Source: Candidatus Heimdallarchaeota archaeon (GTDB lineage: Archaea; Asgardarchaeota; Heimdallarchaeia; JABLTI01). Taken from it: a stretch of DNA of 53,240 nt. Below are positions 25,827-34,514 of this stretch, piece after piece. The notes under the pieces are model-generated. The model ran no database searches. It had not been told where the DNA came from and was given only the letters and a program-made list of their open reading frames with translations. The stretch covers positions 1 to 53,240 of the forward strand of contig JAHLVW010000118.1 in the NCBI GenBank assembly GCA_019058275.1. Direction: 5' to 3'. Made by a program: the position numbers and the translations under genes. The number at the start of each line of letters is the position of its first letter. Position 1 is the stretch's first letter.

Positions 25827-26966
25827 TTATAGCTCTAGATTATTTCTATTGTCTTCGACATGAATGATTTTAAGCGATATTGCATCATCATCATCAACGG
25901 TTATTGGAATTCGTTCTTCTTTCTGCTTCAAAATTTCTGGTTCATAAGCAAGTTCGCTAATAATGATAGAACGAGTAATATTTCTATTATCACTTATACA
26001 GCGAACTTTATTTCGCTCAGGTAAGTTGATGTATTTGGAATTACAATAATTGCAAGTTATTTTTCTCGATGGGAAAAAAGGTTCTTCAGATGATCGAAAA
26101 GCTTTGATCTCTTGAGAACAAAAAAGGCAACTATGCCTGAATTCATCTTGGATCACTCCTTGTTTATTTGATAGAACCTTTATGCTCTCTCTTGTGAAAG
26201 AGCCAAAATCAGAATAATCTAAAGTAAAGTCTTTGCTTTCAGTAGCTTCTTGATATCCACCACAAGCTCTAGTAGTTTTAGCCAAAGGATTAGTCGCTCT
26301 CTTGAGTTGCTCAAGAGTAAGAGAGCTGTAAGCTTTCTCAAACAATATGCGATTTGTTTTACACTGCCTTGTTTTATGATCGTACGAAACACAAGTAGCA
26401 CAAGTTTTAGTAAGATGAAGTGTTGCTTTGATGTTTTCCACGGTACCATAGATCACCTCGTCTCGGTGAACACCTTTTGTTGTTAATTTTACAACAGCAC
26501 CCATTCGTACTAGTTTTTCCAGGATTTTTCTTACATGGTAAGCTCCGATGCCTTTTCCTGCTGCTAGTTCCCTGACAATGATGTTCTCATTGGAGATAAT
26601 GTCTAGAAGATACTTTTCAAGAAATTCCTCTGAATAAATTTTGGTTGTTTTACCTCTTCCAACAAACACATCGTCTACTTCTAATTCTCCCTCCTCTTTG
26701 TCCTCCTCGTTCTGCTTGTATGGTTCTTTGTTTGGGAAGGTGTTTTGGTGTTTTTTCTGACTTTTTAGTGTCTTTTTTTGTGCGGCAAGGTTTTTCTTTG
26801 CATCCTCTGCTAATAGTCCAAAGTCCTCATCCAAACCTTCGAAAATATCATGAGTAGACCGAAAGGAATAGCTATTGTTTTGAGCTTTTCTAGCTTCAAG
26901 ATTACTTGAATGGTCATCTAGATAAAAGACATCCCAAATAACATCTAGGCTGGTAAAGTCATTCAT
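25827..26966 (-). CDS. Winged-helix / multi-zinc-finger protein of the recombinase-linked cluster
   Basis: 379 residues; family not recognised. An acidic, low-complexity N-terminal region (1-105) ends in a basic-acidic linker. A winged helix at about 110-180 (FLEKYLLDIISNENIIVREL...GAYHVRKILEKLVRMGAVVKL) is followed by a Cys cluster, CATC, a further Cys eight residues on, and ACGGY about 40 residues later, which could bind zinc or an Fe-S cluster. A classical zinc ribbon follows (CLFC ... CNYC, about 283-313). This domain mix suits a DNA-binding regulator or a replication factor. Its ATG lies 8 bases after the stop of the helicase-like gene, with GAGGATC as ribosome site. Confidence 0.65.
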   Translation of the reverse strand: MNDFTSLDVIWDVFYLDDHSSNLEARKAQNNSYSFRSTHDIFEGLDEDFGLLAEDAKKNLAAQKKTLKSQKKHQNTFPNKEPYKQNEEDKEEGELEVDDVFVGRGKTTKIYSEEFLEKYLLDIISNENIIVRELAAGKGIGAYHVRKILEKLVRMGAVVKLTTKGVHRDEVIYGTVENIKATLHLTKTCATCVSYDHKTRQCKTNRILFEKAYSSLTLEQLKRATNPLAKTTRACGGYQEATESKDFTLDYSDFGSFTRESIKVLSNKQGVIQDEFRHSCLFCSQEIKAFRSSEEPFFPSRKITCNYCNSKYINLPERNKVRCISDNRNITRSIIISELAYEPEILKQKEERIPITVDDDDAISLKIIHVEDNRNNLEL

Positions 26967-26974
26967 TAGATCCT

Positions 26975-28114
26975 CTAAATCTTTGGCAGAGAGCTGCCCT
27001 TTCTCAAGCTTTTTTGATAGTGCATGGAGAATATAAATAATGAAACCGATAGACCATCACTGAAACAAAAACGATGGAAAAATTGTCGTCCTTTATCAGT
27101 CATTTTGTAACAATAATTTTCCTTAAGCTCAAGTAATTTCACTCGACAGGTAGTTGTTAAGTATCGCAAAATTAACCTTAATTGGTCTATACTATAAGCA
27201 ATTTTTTCCTCAAGATTTTCAGGAAATGCTTGTTCGAACGTAAGCCAAAGTTTGTAGCAAATACTGTTTTTGATTACTGCTTTAAGCTCCTTGAGGTTTT
27301 TTCGAGCGCTGAGAGTAGCTGTAAGAATGAGCTTGAGAAGACATGATACTCCTGGTGTACTAGGATAGGCATTCTTTTTTAATGCTGCTGAAACAAGATT
27401 CCGGTCCTCAAATAGGTCCAATCGAAAATCTTTCAAAAGATCTCGTCGAGTATATTCTTCTCTTTTATAGGTTATTGCTGTACCTGCAAACAACCATTCC
27501 AGATCTTCTTTTCGAAAACTTAATTCCTCTCCATGGATGAAGGTGTAAACAGCCTTTTTAGGAAGTAGATTAAGGATTTGGTCTAGAAAAATGCTCTCTG
27601 AATAGTAGTCTGATCTCGATAAAGGGGTAAGAAAAACAAGTCCTGAGACATTTATTCGTTTGTTCTTGGATAACTCTTGTGAAAGTACTTGTATTAGCTT
27701 GTGATATGAGCAAATGATAAAATCAGGGGTACCATATTGAGTATAATTTCCTTTTCTCCTTATTTGTGAGAACAGATTTGCTATTCGAGCATTAGTAAAT
27801 TGCTTATCTAGTACTGAAAGGACTTCTCGTGCTTTGTATTCGGATTTGGCTACTAACACCACAGGAGCTGTGCTCTTCTTTCGCAATCCTAGAGCTCGAA
27901 GAACCATAATATCAACTGCGCGTTCATTGCTTGAACATCTTATTGAACACAGAGCGGGATCTTCTATTATTGTTCGGATCTCTTTTTTCGAGTAATCAGA
28001 AGTGAGTGTGTTAAAGATTTGAAACGATTCACCATCATCAGAAATAGATAATTCTGTAAAATGCTCAAATAATAATTCCGGTAAAGTGAGAGAGCTTTTT
28101 TGTGACGTGACCAT
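26975..28114 (-). CDS. SF2-helicase-like protein lacking Walker A/B (probably inactive)
   Basis: 379 residues. Residues 60-215 follow the order of a DEAD/Ski2-type helicase domain 1: APVVLVAKSEYKAREVLSVL (motif Ia-like), then GTPDFIICSYHKLIQVL (motif Ib-like, as in I-I-V-A-T-P.K/L), GLVFLTPLSRSDYYSESIFL where a DExx box is expected, and a helical continuation. The P-loop position reads CSSNERAVDIMVLRAL, with no GKT, and the DExx acidic pair is absent. The C-terminal half holds a winged-helix-like end (LRLILRYLTTTCRVKLLEL...YKMTDKGRQFF). Inference: a catalytically dead helicase paralogue acting as a scaffold. The fold call is moderate. Confidence 0.55.
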   Translation of the reverse strand: MVTSQKSSLTLPELLFEHFTELSISDDGESFQIFNTLTSDYSKKEIRTIIEDPALCSIRCSSNERAVDIMVLRALGLRKKSTAPVVLVAKSEYKAREVLSVLDKQFTNARIANLFSQIRRKGNYTQYGTPDFIICSYHKLIQVLSQELSKNKRINVSGLVFLTPLSRSDYYSESIFLDQILNLLPKKAVYTFIHGEELSFRKEDLEWLFAGTAITYKREEYTRRDLLKDFRLDLFEDRNLVSAALKKNAYPSTPGVSCLLKLILTATLSARKNLKELKAVIKNSICYKLWLTFEQAFPENLEEKIAYSIDQLRLILRYLTTTCRVKLLELKENYCYKMTDKGRQFFHRFCFSDGLSVSLFIFSMHYQKSLRKGSSLPKI

Positions 28115-28199
28115 TTACTTGTTTCCCATCCTGTTTGTTAATCAAAAATCTTTTTTCCTTTGGTTGTGGAATCATCTTCTATCTTGTTAGTTGAAGCGA

Positions 28200-29198
28200 T
28201 TACCTCTTCAGTAACAACCCTTCTTTACCAAGGTGAAAAATGGTTTCTCCAGCAGGAAGATAAGAGCTATCCAAGACTTTGATCTTCTTTCTTTGTCCAT
28301 CCAAGGACACAATTAGAAAGCGATTCTCAGTAGTATGAGCAAAAGCGAACCCGCCTAGAGGAAAGTACTTTTGTTTGGTTTCTTTCTCAGCATCAGTTAG
28401 GTCTCCTCTCACTTGATTAGTGATGATTACAGCACAATTAAATTCTCGGCTAACATTCTTCAAGAAACCAAGAATCTCACGTAATGCTTGAGCTCGAGCA
28501 GGATAATCCTTCTGGTAATGCCTATTAAAAGGTGCAATGAGTGAATCAATGATGATCAAACGAAGATTACACTCACTCTGACAGAACTCCAGCATCTTTA
28601 GGAATGCTTGAAGTAGCTCCAGAAAAGTGTGAACCTTGGCATATTTAAAGAGGTGCTTAGCATTTTGCTGTTGGTTCTTGACAACATTGCTTATTTTCTT
28701 TGGCAAGAGAGAATGCTCAGTGTCAATCCAGAGGACAGAATTGCCTGGTAAAGAGTCGTTTATTTGACTGAAACAAGATAAAACACTTGCATAACAGAGC
28801 TGTGTCTTCCCTGAAGCAGCAGGTCCAGCAAACTCAAAAAGATGCCCAGTTTCAATACCTCCTTGTAATAATAGGTCTACATTCTTGGTGCCTGTGGAAA
28901 AAAACGTAGGGGGTTCGGGTTCTAATTCTTCTAGTGATTTCATAACTACAGGAGAAAATTGAAGGTATATCTCACCTAGAAACCCTAAATGCTCTTCTTT
29001 TAAATCAAGGAATTTAACAAGCTGTGAACCAAAAAGGCACTTTAGTGCTCTGGTATCTTTAAGCCAGGAGAAACTCAGAAGATGATCTTGTACCTCCTCG
29101 GGAATTTTATATCCGTGTTGTTCTGCCCAGAGCAAAAAATCTTTGATAGGTAAATAATTATTTTCTTCTTGGTTTGATAGTTTATGTGCTTGAGTCAT
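28200..29198 (-). CDS. RadB/Rad51-like recombinase paralogue
   Basis: About 332 residues. The ATPase core has Walker A FEFAGPAASGKTQLCYASV (about 127-145) and Walker B LRLIIIDSLIAPF, the Rad51-family IITNQVRGDL and GGFAFAHTTENRFLIV near the end, and a leading GTKNVDLLLQGGIETG like RadA/RadB. There is no RadA helix-hairpin-helix domain; an unrecognised helical 95-residue N-terminus replaces it. This points to a RadB-type mediator rather than the main recombinase, which is encoded at 43657. ATG at 29198 abuts GAGTAGGTGATC, an almost full match to the 16S tail; GTG at 29204 is an alternative. The upstream OB-fold gene ends at the same point, so translation is coupled. Confidence 0.8.
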   Translation of the reverse strand: MTQAHKLSNQEENNYLPIKDFLLWAEQHGYKIPEEVQDHLLSFSWLKDTRALKCLFGSQLVKFLDLKEEHLGFLGEIYLQFSPVVMKSLEELEPEPPTFFSTGTKNVDLLLQGGIETGHLFEFAGPAASGKTQLCYASVLSCFSQINDSLPGNSVLWIDTEHSLLPKKISNVVKNQQQNAKHLFKYAKVHTFLELLQAFLKMLEFCQSECNLRLIIIDSLIAPFNRHYQKDYPARAQALREILGFLKNVSREFNCAVIITNQVRGDLTDAEKETKQKYFPLGGFAFAHTTENRFLIVSLDGQRKKIKVLDSSYLPAGETIFHLGKEGLLLKR

Positions 29199-29204
29199 GA
29201 TCAC

Positions 29205-30143
29205 CTACTCAATGATTGCCTTGTTTTCTACTCTTTCGAATTCGTGTAACGAAACCACTTCTCTTCGCCACCTCTCAAGAATGCATTGTAAAGTTAATAT
29301 GTTCAATAACACTGGTTGTTTTTTTGATTTCACAAACATTTCAAGTATCGATTGTAATTGTCTTACAAAATAATTCGTATATTCATTGGTAATTCTTGCT
29401 TGTTTTTCTCCTTGGAGAAGATAGCTCGTACCAGAATATGTTTTAGAATAAGCAATTTCAGTTATTTTGCTAATTATTACACCTGAATTTTTTGCTGGTG
29501 GTAGAGTAAACAGTTCATGCTGTTCTCTCATAAAGGTCATAATTTTTTCTACTAATATTTTTGCTTGTTTGCACGAACTGCTAATAGCTTTTGCTAGGTG
29601 GTCGTTATCTTTTGGTAACAATTTTAGCTTAAGATATTCTTCATTTTGTTTGTATTGTGCTGCTTTTGGGTGTTGTTCTCCATTCTCGAACAGTGTCAAT
29701 TTGTCTGCAGAAAGATATTTGCCATCCCATTGTAATGTTTGGATGAAGAGTAACGAGTGCTGCTCTTTCAGAAGATAACGTTCTGTGAATTCTTGTGCCG
29801 AACAATAATGTGCTGCTTCTTCGAAAAGGCAAAGGCTAAGTGTTTTTCCATGAATGTCTTGCAGTTGCAGTTTCAAGTAGCGTTTGCTGTTCCTTGCAAC
29901 AGCTTCTTCTATTGATTCAACTACTCCTAAGAAATCAAATCGCAATCCTTTACTTATTACTGATTGTTTCTTGTGTTCATGTAATGTGTCAAAAGTTATT
30001 AAAAACCCTAGATATTCTTCACACAAACTAAACGATTCATCTGCTACATCATGAAACTCTAACTTGGATTCCAAGTTAGATGCTTTTATTAAGAGCGATT
30101 CGAATTCTGTTTCTTGCTTGTCTTCGGTCATTACTTTTGTCAT
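29205..30143 (-). CDS. OB-fold protein, possible single-strand DNA-binding partner of the RadB-like ATPase
   Basis: 312 residues. Residues about 65-150 have the strand pattern of an RPA-type OB fold: GLRFDFLGVVESIEEAVARN, then RYLKLQLQDIHGKTLSLCLF, then SLLFIQTLQWDGKYLSADKL. The rest is helical and highly charged with no recognised domain. Position directly upstream of the RadB-like ATPase (stop at 29205-29207, next gene starting at once) suggests that the two proteins assemble on single-stranded DNA; that is inference from fold and context. It lies 106 bases downstream of the serine recombinase gene. Alternative: another nucleic-acid-binding OB protein. Confidence 0.6.
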   Translation of the reverse strand: MTKVMTEDKQETEFESLLIKASNLESKLEFHDVADESFSLCEEYLGFLITFDTLHEHKKQSVISKGLRFDFLGVVESIEEAVARNSKRYLKLQLQDIHGKTLSLCLFEEAAHYCSAQEFTERYLLKEQHSLLFIQTLQWDGKYLSADKLTLFENGEQHPKAAQYKQNEEYLKLKLLPKDNDHLAKAISSSCKQAKILVEKIMTFMREQHELFTLPPAKNSGVIISKITEIAYSKTYSGTSYLLQGEKQARITNEYTNYFVRQLQSILEMFVKSKKQPVLLNILTLQCILERWRREVVSLHEFERVENKAIIE

Positions 30144-30249
30144 CTCGTCAGTTTCTTTTTTTTTCCTTTTCTCCTCTAACCTTCTCTCTGATTTTTTTCT
30201 TTAAAATGTTCTAAAATAATCCTCCTTTGTGGTCTTTTAAGCAAGCAGA

Positions 30250-30819
30250 TTATTGTCTTGATATTTTTTTTCGTTTATTTCGAGCTGATCTTTGCTCATA
30301 GAGCCTTGCACAAAAAGAAGTGAGAATATCGATCATGTCTTGTACAAGGTCATCTTTGCAATCAGAGTGATTCACAACAATAATCTCTCGCTTAGCGGAA
30401 AGTAAAGCTGATTGCAAGTATTCAAAACCGAACCTTGTGAGTCTGTCTTTATGTTCTACGATAATGAAATCTATCGCCAAATCTTTTAACAGTCTCTTAA
30501 GCTTTGCTCTTCGACCATTCATTCCAGAAGCGATTTCACTTACCTCTTTAGTGATCAATAAATTGTTTTCATTCGCATAATCTCGTAGCCTTTGCAATTG
30601 TCTTTGTAGGTCCTCTTTCTGATCATGTGAAGATACTCTTGCGTATATTGCTCCCTTTTTTTGTTTCGATGCTTGTTCTTCTTCCCTTAGGATCAGGTAT
30701 GTTCCTGTTGGTAATTGTTCTATTTTTTCTGGAAAAATTCCTCCTCGCACCATTCTCCAAGCTGTCTTGTAAGATATTTCCTTCTCTCGTACCCATTCAG
30801 ATAGTTTCATAATAATCAT
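30250..30819 (-). CDS. IS607-type serine recombinase (MerR-like HTH + resolvase domain)
   Basis: 189 residues. An N-terminal MerR-like helix-turn-helix (KLSEWVREKEISYKTAWRMV) is followed by a serine-resolvase domain: AIYARVSSHDQKEDLQRQLQRL with the catalytic Ser in YARVSS, the Arg pair in EHKDRLTRFGFEYL, and the C-terminal DILTSFCARLYEQRSARNKR. This is the architecture and length of IS607 TnpA. Known: IS607 elements usually carry TnpB next to it; no TnpB gene is present, and the genes downstream are the OB-fold/RadB/helicase-like cluster. ATG at 30819 (30810 also possible). It is probably the first gene of the cluster and could mobilise it. Confidence 0.92.
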   Translation of the reverse strand: MIIMKLSEWVREKEISYKTAWRMVRGGIFPEKIEQLPTGTYLILREEEQASKQKKGAIYARVSSHDQKEDLQRQLQRLRDYANENNLLITKEVSEIASGMNGRRAKLKRLLKDLAIDFIIVEHKDRLTRFGFEYLQSALLSAKREIIVVNHSDCKDDLVQDMIDILTSFCARLYEQRSARNKRKKISRQ

Positions 30820-30897
30820 TATTTCTCTTGCTAGTATTTATTCCTTTAATCTCGAATTAAGTCTCCTTCTGCTCAAATTTTCAAAACAACCCTTGTC

Positions 30898-31161
30898 CTA
30901 TTTGTCCATAAGGAGAAGCAACTGTTCAACCCAACCAGGATGACCTTCTAATTCTAGAACATTGAAATCACCTGCAGATGTTCCAGGAACTACAGGTCCC
31001 CAAGCTTTTAGTAGTTCTTTTGCTTTTATGTCCAGATCCTCTTCTAAATCCTTTACTATAACACAAGTGCCAAGCTCAAAAACAACCCAGCTTTTTCTTT
31101 CGTCATCAACTATGAACCGCCAGGTATCAACTAATGAATTAAGTTTATTTTGTTTGTTCAT
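30898..31161 (-). CDS. Small hypothetical protein
   Basis: 87 residues, not recognised. It is compact and looks globular: SLVDTWRFIVDDERKSWVVF (strands), ELGTCVIVKDLEEDLDIKAK, then a Trp/Gly-rich end (AWGPVVPGTSAGDFNVLEL, GHPGWVEQLLLLM). No metal site, signal or membrane segment. The ATG at 31161 is good. It lies 44 bases downstream of the gene at 31206, on the same strand, and upstream of the recombinase by 78 bases, so it may mark the outer edge of the cluster or the host flank. Confidence 0.6.
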   Translation of the reverse strand: MNKQNKLNSLVDTWRFIVDDERKSWVVFELGTCVIVKDLEEDLDIKAKELLKAWGPVVPGTSAGDFNVLELEGHPGWVEQLLLLMDK

Positions 31162-31205
31162 TTTAATGCACTTAAGAAGTTAAAAGATGATTCTTGTCAA
31201 TTTAC

Positions 31206-31673
31206 TCAAATTAGGTAACCAACAATTTCATAGAAATGCAAAACCGAACCCATCTTTGGAGATCTAATATGAAGATAGTTGTCACCTTTTATTGGTTCAA
31301 TCTCTAACTTAATTGTCTGAAGCCCTTCTATTAGGTCTTCTTTAATTTTCTGTATACCAAAAAAGATCTGAACAACTTGTTTTTCTGGAGTGTTTACTTT
31401 TATTGCTAATTTTATCAGTTTATCATTTGGTATTTTTATTCCCTTTAGTTGAATCCTGATTACTGCATTTTCCCAAAAATTCCCTAATGAATCACTTATT
31501 TCAAAATTCTTGTTTTGTTTAATCGTTATTCTATCTTGTAGATATTGTGTCGATAATCTGAACTCCCCTTCTGAGCTAGTATATCCTCCAAAAGTGTAAA
31601 GATGACCTTTTGCTTTCTTTCCCTTAAATTCTGGGCGCATTGGTGTTAATTTGAAGATTTCTTCTTCAGACAT
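31206..31673 (-). CDS. Hypothetical beta-rich protein
   Basis: 155 residues, not recognised. The sequence alternates short strands (LYTFGGYTSSEGEFRLSTQY, ENAVIRIQLKGIKIPNDKLI, VVQIFFGIQKIKEDL, DNYLHIRSPKMGSVLHFYEI), suggesting an all-beta sandwich such as those that bind carbohydrate or lipid; no key residues can be named. There is no signal peptide, so it is probably cytosolic. ATG at 31673 is in context TTAGAATG. The gene diverges from the oxidoreductase gene at 31805, leaving a 131-base shared promoter region. Confidence 0.6.
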   Translation of the reverse strand: MSEEEIFKLTPMRPEFKGKKAKGHLYTFGGYTSSEGEFRLSTQYLQDRITIKQNKNFEISDSLGNFWENAVIRIQLKGIKIPNDKLIKLAIKVNTPEKQVVQIFFGIQKIKEDLIEGLQTIKLEIEPIKGDNYLHIRSPKMGSVLHFYEIVGYLI

Positions 31674-31804
31674 TCTAACTACCTTTTTTCTCTAAATAAT
31701 CGACAATAATCTAAAAATTAGACTACTACTCCCTTAAACATAAAACTATTGTTCTGTACTTGGGAGGATTCCTTTCAAGTTATATTTTAAGGTAATATTA
31801 TGGA

Positions 31805-33244
31805 TTGATCAAATTGGTTGAAAGTGTAAAACCAGTTACCGCAGTTTTAGTTGGTTTAGGAACTCGAGGTAGAGATACTTATGGTTCTTATGCAATCAAA
31901 TATCCTAAGAGATTGAAATTTATTGCAATAGCAGATTTAGATGAAAAGAAACGTAAGTTTTTCCAAGAATTACACAATATTCCCAATGAAATGGTTTTTT
32001 CATCTTGGGAAGATTTATTGAATAAAAAGGTTGGCAAAATTGCTCAAGTAGCTTTCATCTGTACGCCTGATCGTATGCATTATAAACCTGTAATGAAAGC
32101 ATTAGAATTAGATTATGATTTATTCTTGGAAAAACCAATTGCACCATCGTTGAATGAGTGTAAAGAAATTGCAACACTAGCGAAGAAGAAGAAAAAAATT
32201 GTACAGGTTGCTCATATACTGCGATTTACTGGTTATTGGAAAACCCTCAAGGAATTCATCTCCTCACAACGTTTTGGTAGAATCATTCATTATGAGCATT
32301 CAGAAAACGTTTCCTTTTGGCATTTTGGTCATTCTTTTGTTCGTGGAGCTTACAAAAATAAGGATACTTCTACACCAATTATCTTAGCTAAAACCTGCCA
32401 TGATCTTGATTTAATGCACTGGATAATGGATGAAAATGCATTAGACGTTTATTCCCATGGGGAATTATCACATTACAAACCTGAAAATGCTCCTGAAAGA
32501 TGTACTGATGGTTGTCCAATTGAAAAGGAATGTCCTTGGTATGCACCTAGGTTGTATATTGAATTAGAACCTATTATTCGTATTGCTCTGTATTCTGACT
32601 CGAGAATAATTAGATGGATAATTAAGGGAGTTCTAAAATCAAAATCATTTAGGAAATTCGTTTTACTTTTCAGTAAAGATGTTAGACGAATAGAACATTG
32701 GGATCAATTTCCTGTTATACATATTACAGATGATTATAGTTACAAAGGTAGAATGAAAGCTCTAAAGGAGGGACCTTATGGGGTATGTATTTACAAAACA
32801 GGAAATGATGTTCCTGATCATCAAATATCAAGTTTTAACTACCCTAGTGGTGCAACAGCAACCTTAACGATGCATGGTTTATCAGAGCATGAAGGTAGAG
32901 AATTTAGGATTTTTGGTACAAAAGGTGTATTACGAGGTGTTTTCAGGAATAGCTTAGAATTAATCGAATTTACAGATTTCAGATTTGGTAAAACAGAAAC
33001 TATATACAAGGAAGGATTGAGTATCCAAGCTCACGGTGGTGGTGATGTAGGAATTATGCATGCTTTTACATCCGTAATGCTCGGTGAAAAAACAAAAGAA
33101 GAAGGTAACTTATCTGATTTTTTTAGTGCAATGGAATCCCATTTCATGGGTTTTGCTGCAGAAAAATCCAGAATATCTGGTAAGAAACAGAAAATGAAAA
33201 CTTTAGATGAATCTTTCCAGACAATCAGTATCTTTACACTCTAA
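31805..33244 (+). CDS. Gfo/Idh/MocA-family NAD(P)-dependent oxidoreductase
   Basis: 479 residues. The N-terminal Rossmann fold has TAVLVGLGTRGRDTYG, then FIAIADLDEKKR (Asp typical of NAD), FICTPDRMHYKPVMKALELD, and the family catalytic segment LEKPIAPSLNECKEIA (E-K-P). The substrate domain carries the His-containing KTCHDLDLMHWIM, in which C/H-D-L-D is the family hallmark, and a Cys-rich insertion (CTDGCPIEKECPWYAP) typical of one archaeal/bacterial subfamily, perhaps a metal site. The substrate is probably a sugar or cyclitol derivative; not determinable. Start is TTG at 31805 or 31814; the ATG at 31800 runs into a stop. Confidence 0.9.
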   Translation: MIKLVESVKPVTAVLVGLGTRGRDTYGSYAIKYPKRLKFIAIADLDEKKRKFFQELHNIPNEMVFSSWEDLLNKKVGKIAQVAFICTPDRMHYKPVMKALELDYDLFLEKPIAPSLNECKEIATLAKKKKKIVQVAHILRFTGYWKTLKEFISSQRFGRIIHYEHSENVSFWHFGHSFVRGAYKNKDTSTPIILAKTCHDLDLMHWIMDENALDVYSHGELSHYKPENAPERCTDGCPIEKECPWYAPRLYIELEPIIRIALYSDSRIIRWIIKGVLKSKSFRKFVLLFSKDVRRIEHWDQFPVIHITDDYSYKGRMKALKEGPYGVCIYKTGNDVPDHQISSFNYPSGATATLTMHGLSEHEGREFRIFGTKGVLRGVFRNSLELIEFTDFRFGKTETIYKEGLSIQAHGGGDVGIMHAFTSVMLGEKTKEEGNLSDFFSAMESHFMGFAAEKSRISGKKQKMKTLDESFQTISIFTL

Positions 33245-33300
33245 ACTGCTGAATTTTTTTATTCACAGAAAAATAATACATTATAGAAAAAATAACAAAT

Positions 33301-33657
33301 GTGAACATTATGACTCATGTTGTTATTCGTTATTTTTGGGCTTTGCTCATTGGTTGGTGGACAGCTATCTTTTGGTTCTTAATCGGTTATTTTCTTATAG
33401 CTATTGTTGTTACTCGAGAATCCGGTTATTGGGTATGGAATAAACTTGCATTTGTCTATTCATTAAACAATGAATTTGAGCCAAGAAATCGTACTTTTTA
33501 CAACAAAATTGTTACTTATATTTGGTTTTACCTATTTGGCTGGTGGATTGGACCAATAGTAATTTTTCTCGTAATTTTTATTGGAATATTTATAATACCA
33601 TTTAGATTAAGTGAGAAAATGGTTCATGAAATTGATATTGTAATTATTTCCAGTTAG
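33301..33657 (+). CDS. Small membrane protein, YccF-like (two paired hydrophobic segments)
   Basis: 118 residues. Two membrane regions, roughly 10-38 (FWALLIGWWTAIFWFLIGYF) and 75-100 (IWFYLFGWWIGPIVIFLVIF), each open with a repeated GWW motif, recalling the YccF/DUF307 duplicated inner-membrane domain. The loop between them is polar, and the C-terminus may be cytosolic. Assignment is at family level only; no function is known for YccF. GTG at 33301 and ATG at 33310 are both possible starts. It follows the oxidoreductase by 56 bases on the same strand. Confidence 0.65.
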   Translation: MNIMTHVVIRYFWALLIGWWTAIFWFLIGYFLIAIVVTRESGYWVWNKLAFVYSLNNEFEPRNRTFYNKIVTYIWFYLFGWWIGPIVIFLVIFIGIFIIPFRLSEKMVHEIDIVIISS

Positions 33658-33682
33658 TTATTCACAATTTTTATTTATTTTT

Positions 33683-34024
33683 TTACTTTGAGAAATCATC
33701 TAATAATGCTTGTGTACTAGCATGTCCTCGAGCCTTAGCAATTTGACTTAAAGCCCATTCAGCTGATGTACGTACTCTTTCACTCTCATCATTATCTTTA
33801 GCAAAAATTAGTGCTGGTATTACAGCATCATGTGTACCAAACAAGGCTAATGTTTCAGCTATCACAGAACGAACTGCCTCATCTTGATCTTTTTTGAATG
33901 CACTTACTAAACTGGGTAATGCTTCCGCTGCACCCATTTCACCAAGATTCATTGCTGCTTTTGATCTTGTTTCGGGATTTAAATCGCGCAATTCTCTTGT
34001 TAACCTGTTGATACTACTACTCAT
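33683..34024 (-). CDS. HEAT-repeat protein
   Basis: 113 residues with about three HEAT/PBS-lyase-type repeats: LTRELRDLNPETRSKAAMNL, LPSLVSAFKKDQDEAVRSVI, then AETLALFGTHDAVIPALIFA and VRTSAEWALSQIAKARG. Each pairs helices with the D/E-x-x-V-R-x-x-A-A-x-x-L pattern. These serve as protein-binding scaffolds; no partner is indicated. ATG at 34024. It is a single gene with convergent membrane-protein neighbour at 33657. Confidence 0.85.
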   Translation of the reverse strand: MSSSINRLTRELRDLNPETRSKAAMNLGEMGAAEALPSLVSAFKKDQDEAVRSVIAETLALFGTHDAVIPALIFAKDNDESERVRTSAEWALSQIAKARGHASTQALLDDFSK

Positions 34025-34199
34025 AATGATACATTCCTAATAATGATAATAAACTATGCTCTTCTTAATTATTAGAGTAACTACTATTTAAGACCTAATA
34101 AAGTGTTATTCCCAATTATCATTTCAGAATGTTATTTACTTCTTGCATTGTTGGAACCAGATGATTTTTCAAATCTCCACCGCAGCACCAAATACACAA

Positions 34200-34457
34200 T
34201 TAATAGATTCTTCCAGGCCATTCCTTCCAAGGAGTATTAGTAAATTCCACACATTGGATAATTGTCTTACCAATAAAATCCTCATCACCACATTCAAAGG
34301 TATACATTACAAAACCATCATAAGATAAGAAATGAATTCTTTCAACACGATAGATTATTTGAGGATCAGCTATTTTTACTAATTTTAGAAATTCCTCTCG
34401 AGTATATTTTACTCTATAGTCGCTTGCTTGCTGTTGTTCACCTGACACTTTCTTCAC
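34200..34457 (-). CDS. Small hypothetical protein
   Basis: 85 residues, not recognised. It contains REEFLKLVKIADPQIIYRVE and a beta region FLSYDGFVMYTFECGDEDFI, ending with a Trp/Pro stretch (TPWKEWPGRIY), suggesting a small alpha/beta fold. The start is GTG at 34457 (or GTG at 34448); no ATG lies in the N-terminal part. It is divergent from the Tag-like gene that starts 57 bases away. Coding is supported by composition only. Confidence 0.45.
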   Translation of the reverse strand: MKKVSGEQQQASDYRVKYTREEFLKLVKIADPQIIYRVERIHFLSYDGFVMYTFECGDEDFIGKTIIQCVEFTNTPWKEWPGRIY

Positions 34458-34514
34458 CCAATAATTCCTTGAACATTATTAGTTAAGCAATAAGAATTAA
34501 ATAATTCTTTATCA

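Larger units (their letters stand above)
25827..30819 (-). mobile_element. Candidate integrative element or recombination module led by an IS607-type recombinase
   Basis: Five consecutive minus-strand genes with gaps of about 0-110 bases: serine recombinase, OB-fold protein, RadB-like ATPase, inactive helicase-like protein, winged-helix/zinc-finger protein. Boundaries are gene limits only. IS607 family elements have no inverted repeats and leave little target duplication, so ends cannot be read from one sequence. The alternative is a chance insertion of an IS607 remnant beside a host repair operon. Confidence 0.4.

Noticed and set aside
29467..29778. 103-codon plus-strand frame
   Set aside because: Antisense of the OB-fold gene, which has operon context and coupled translation.
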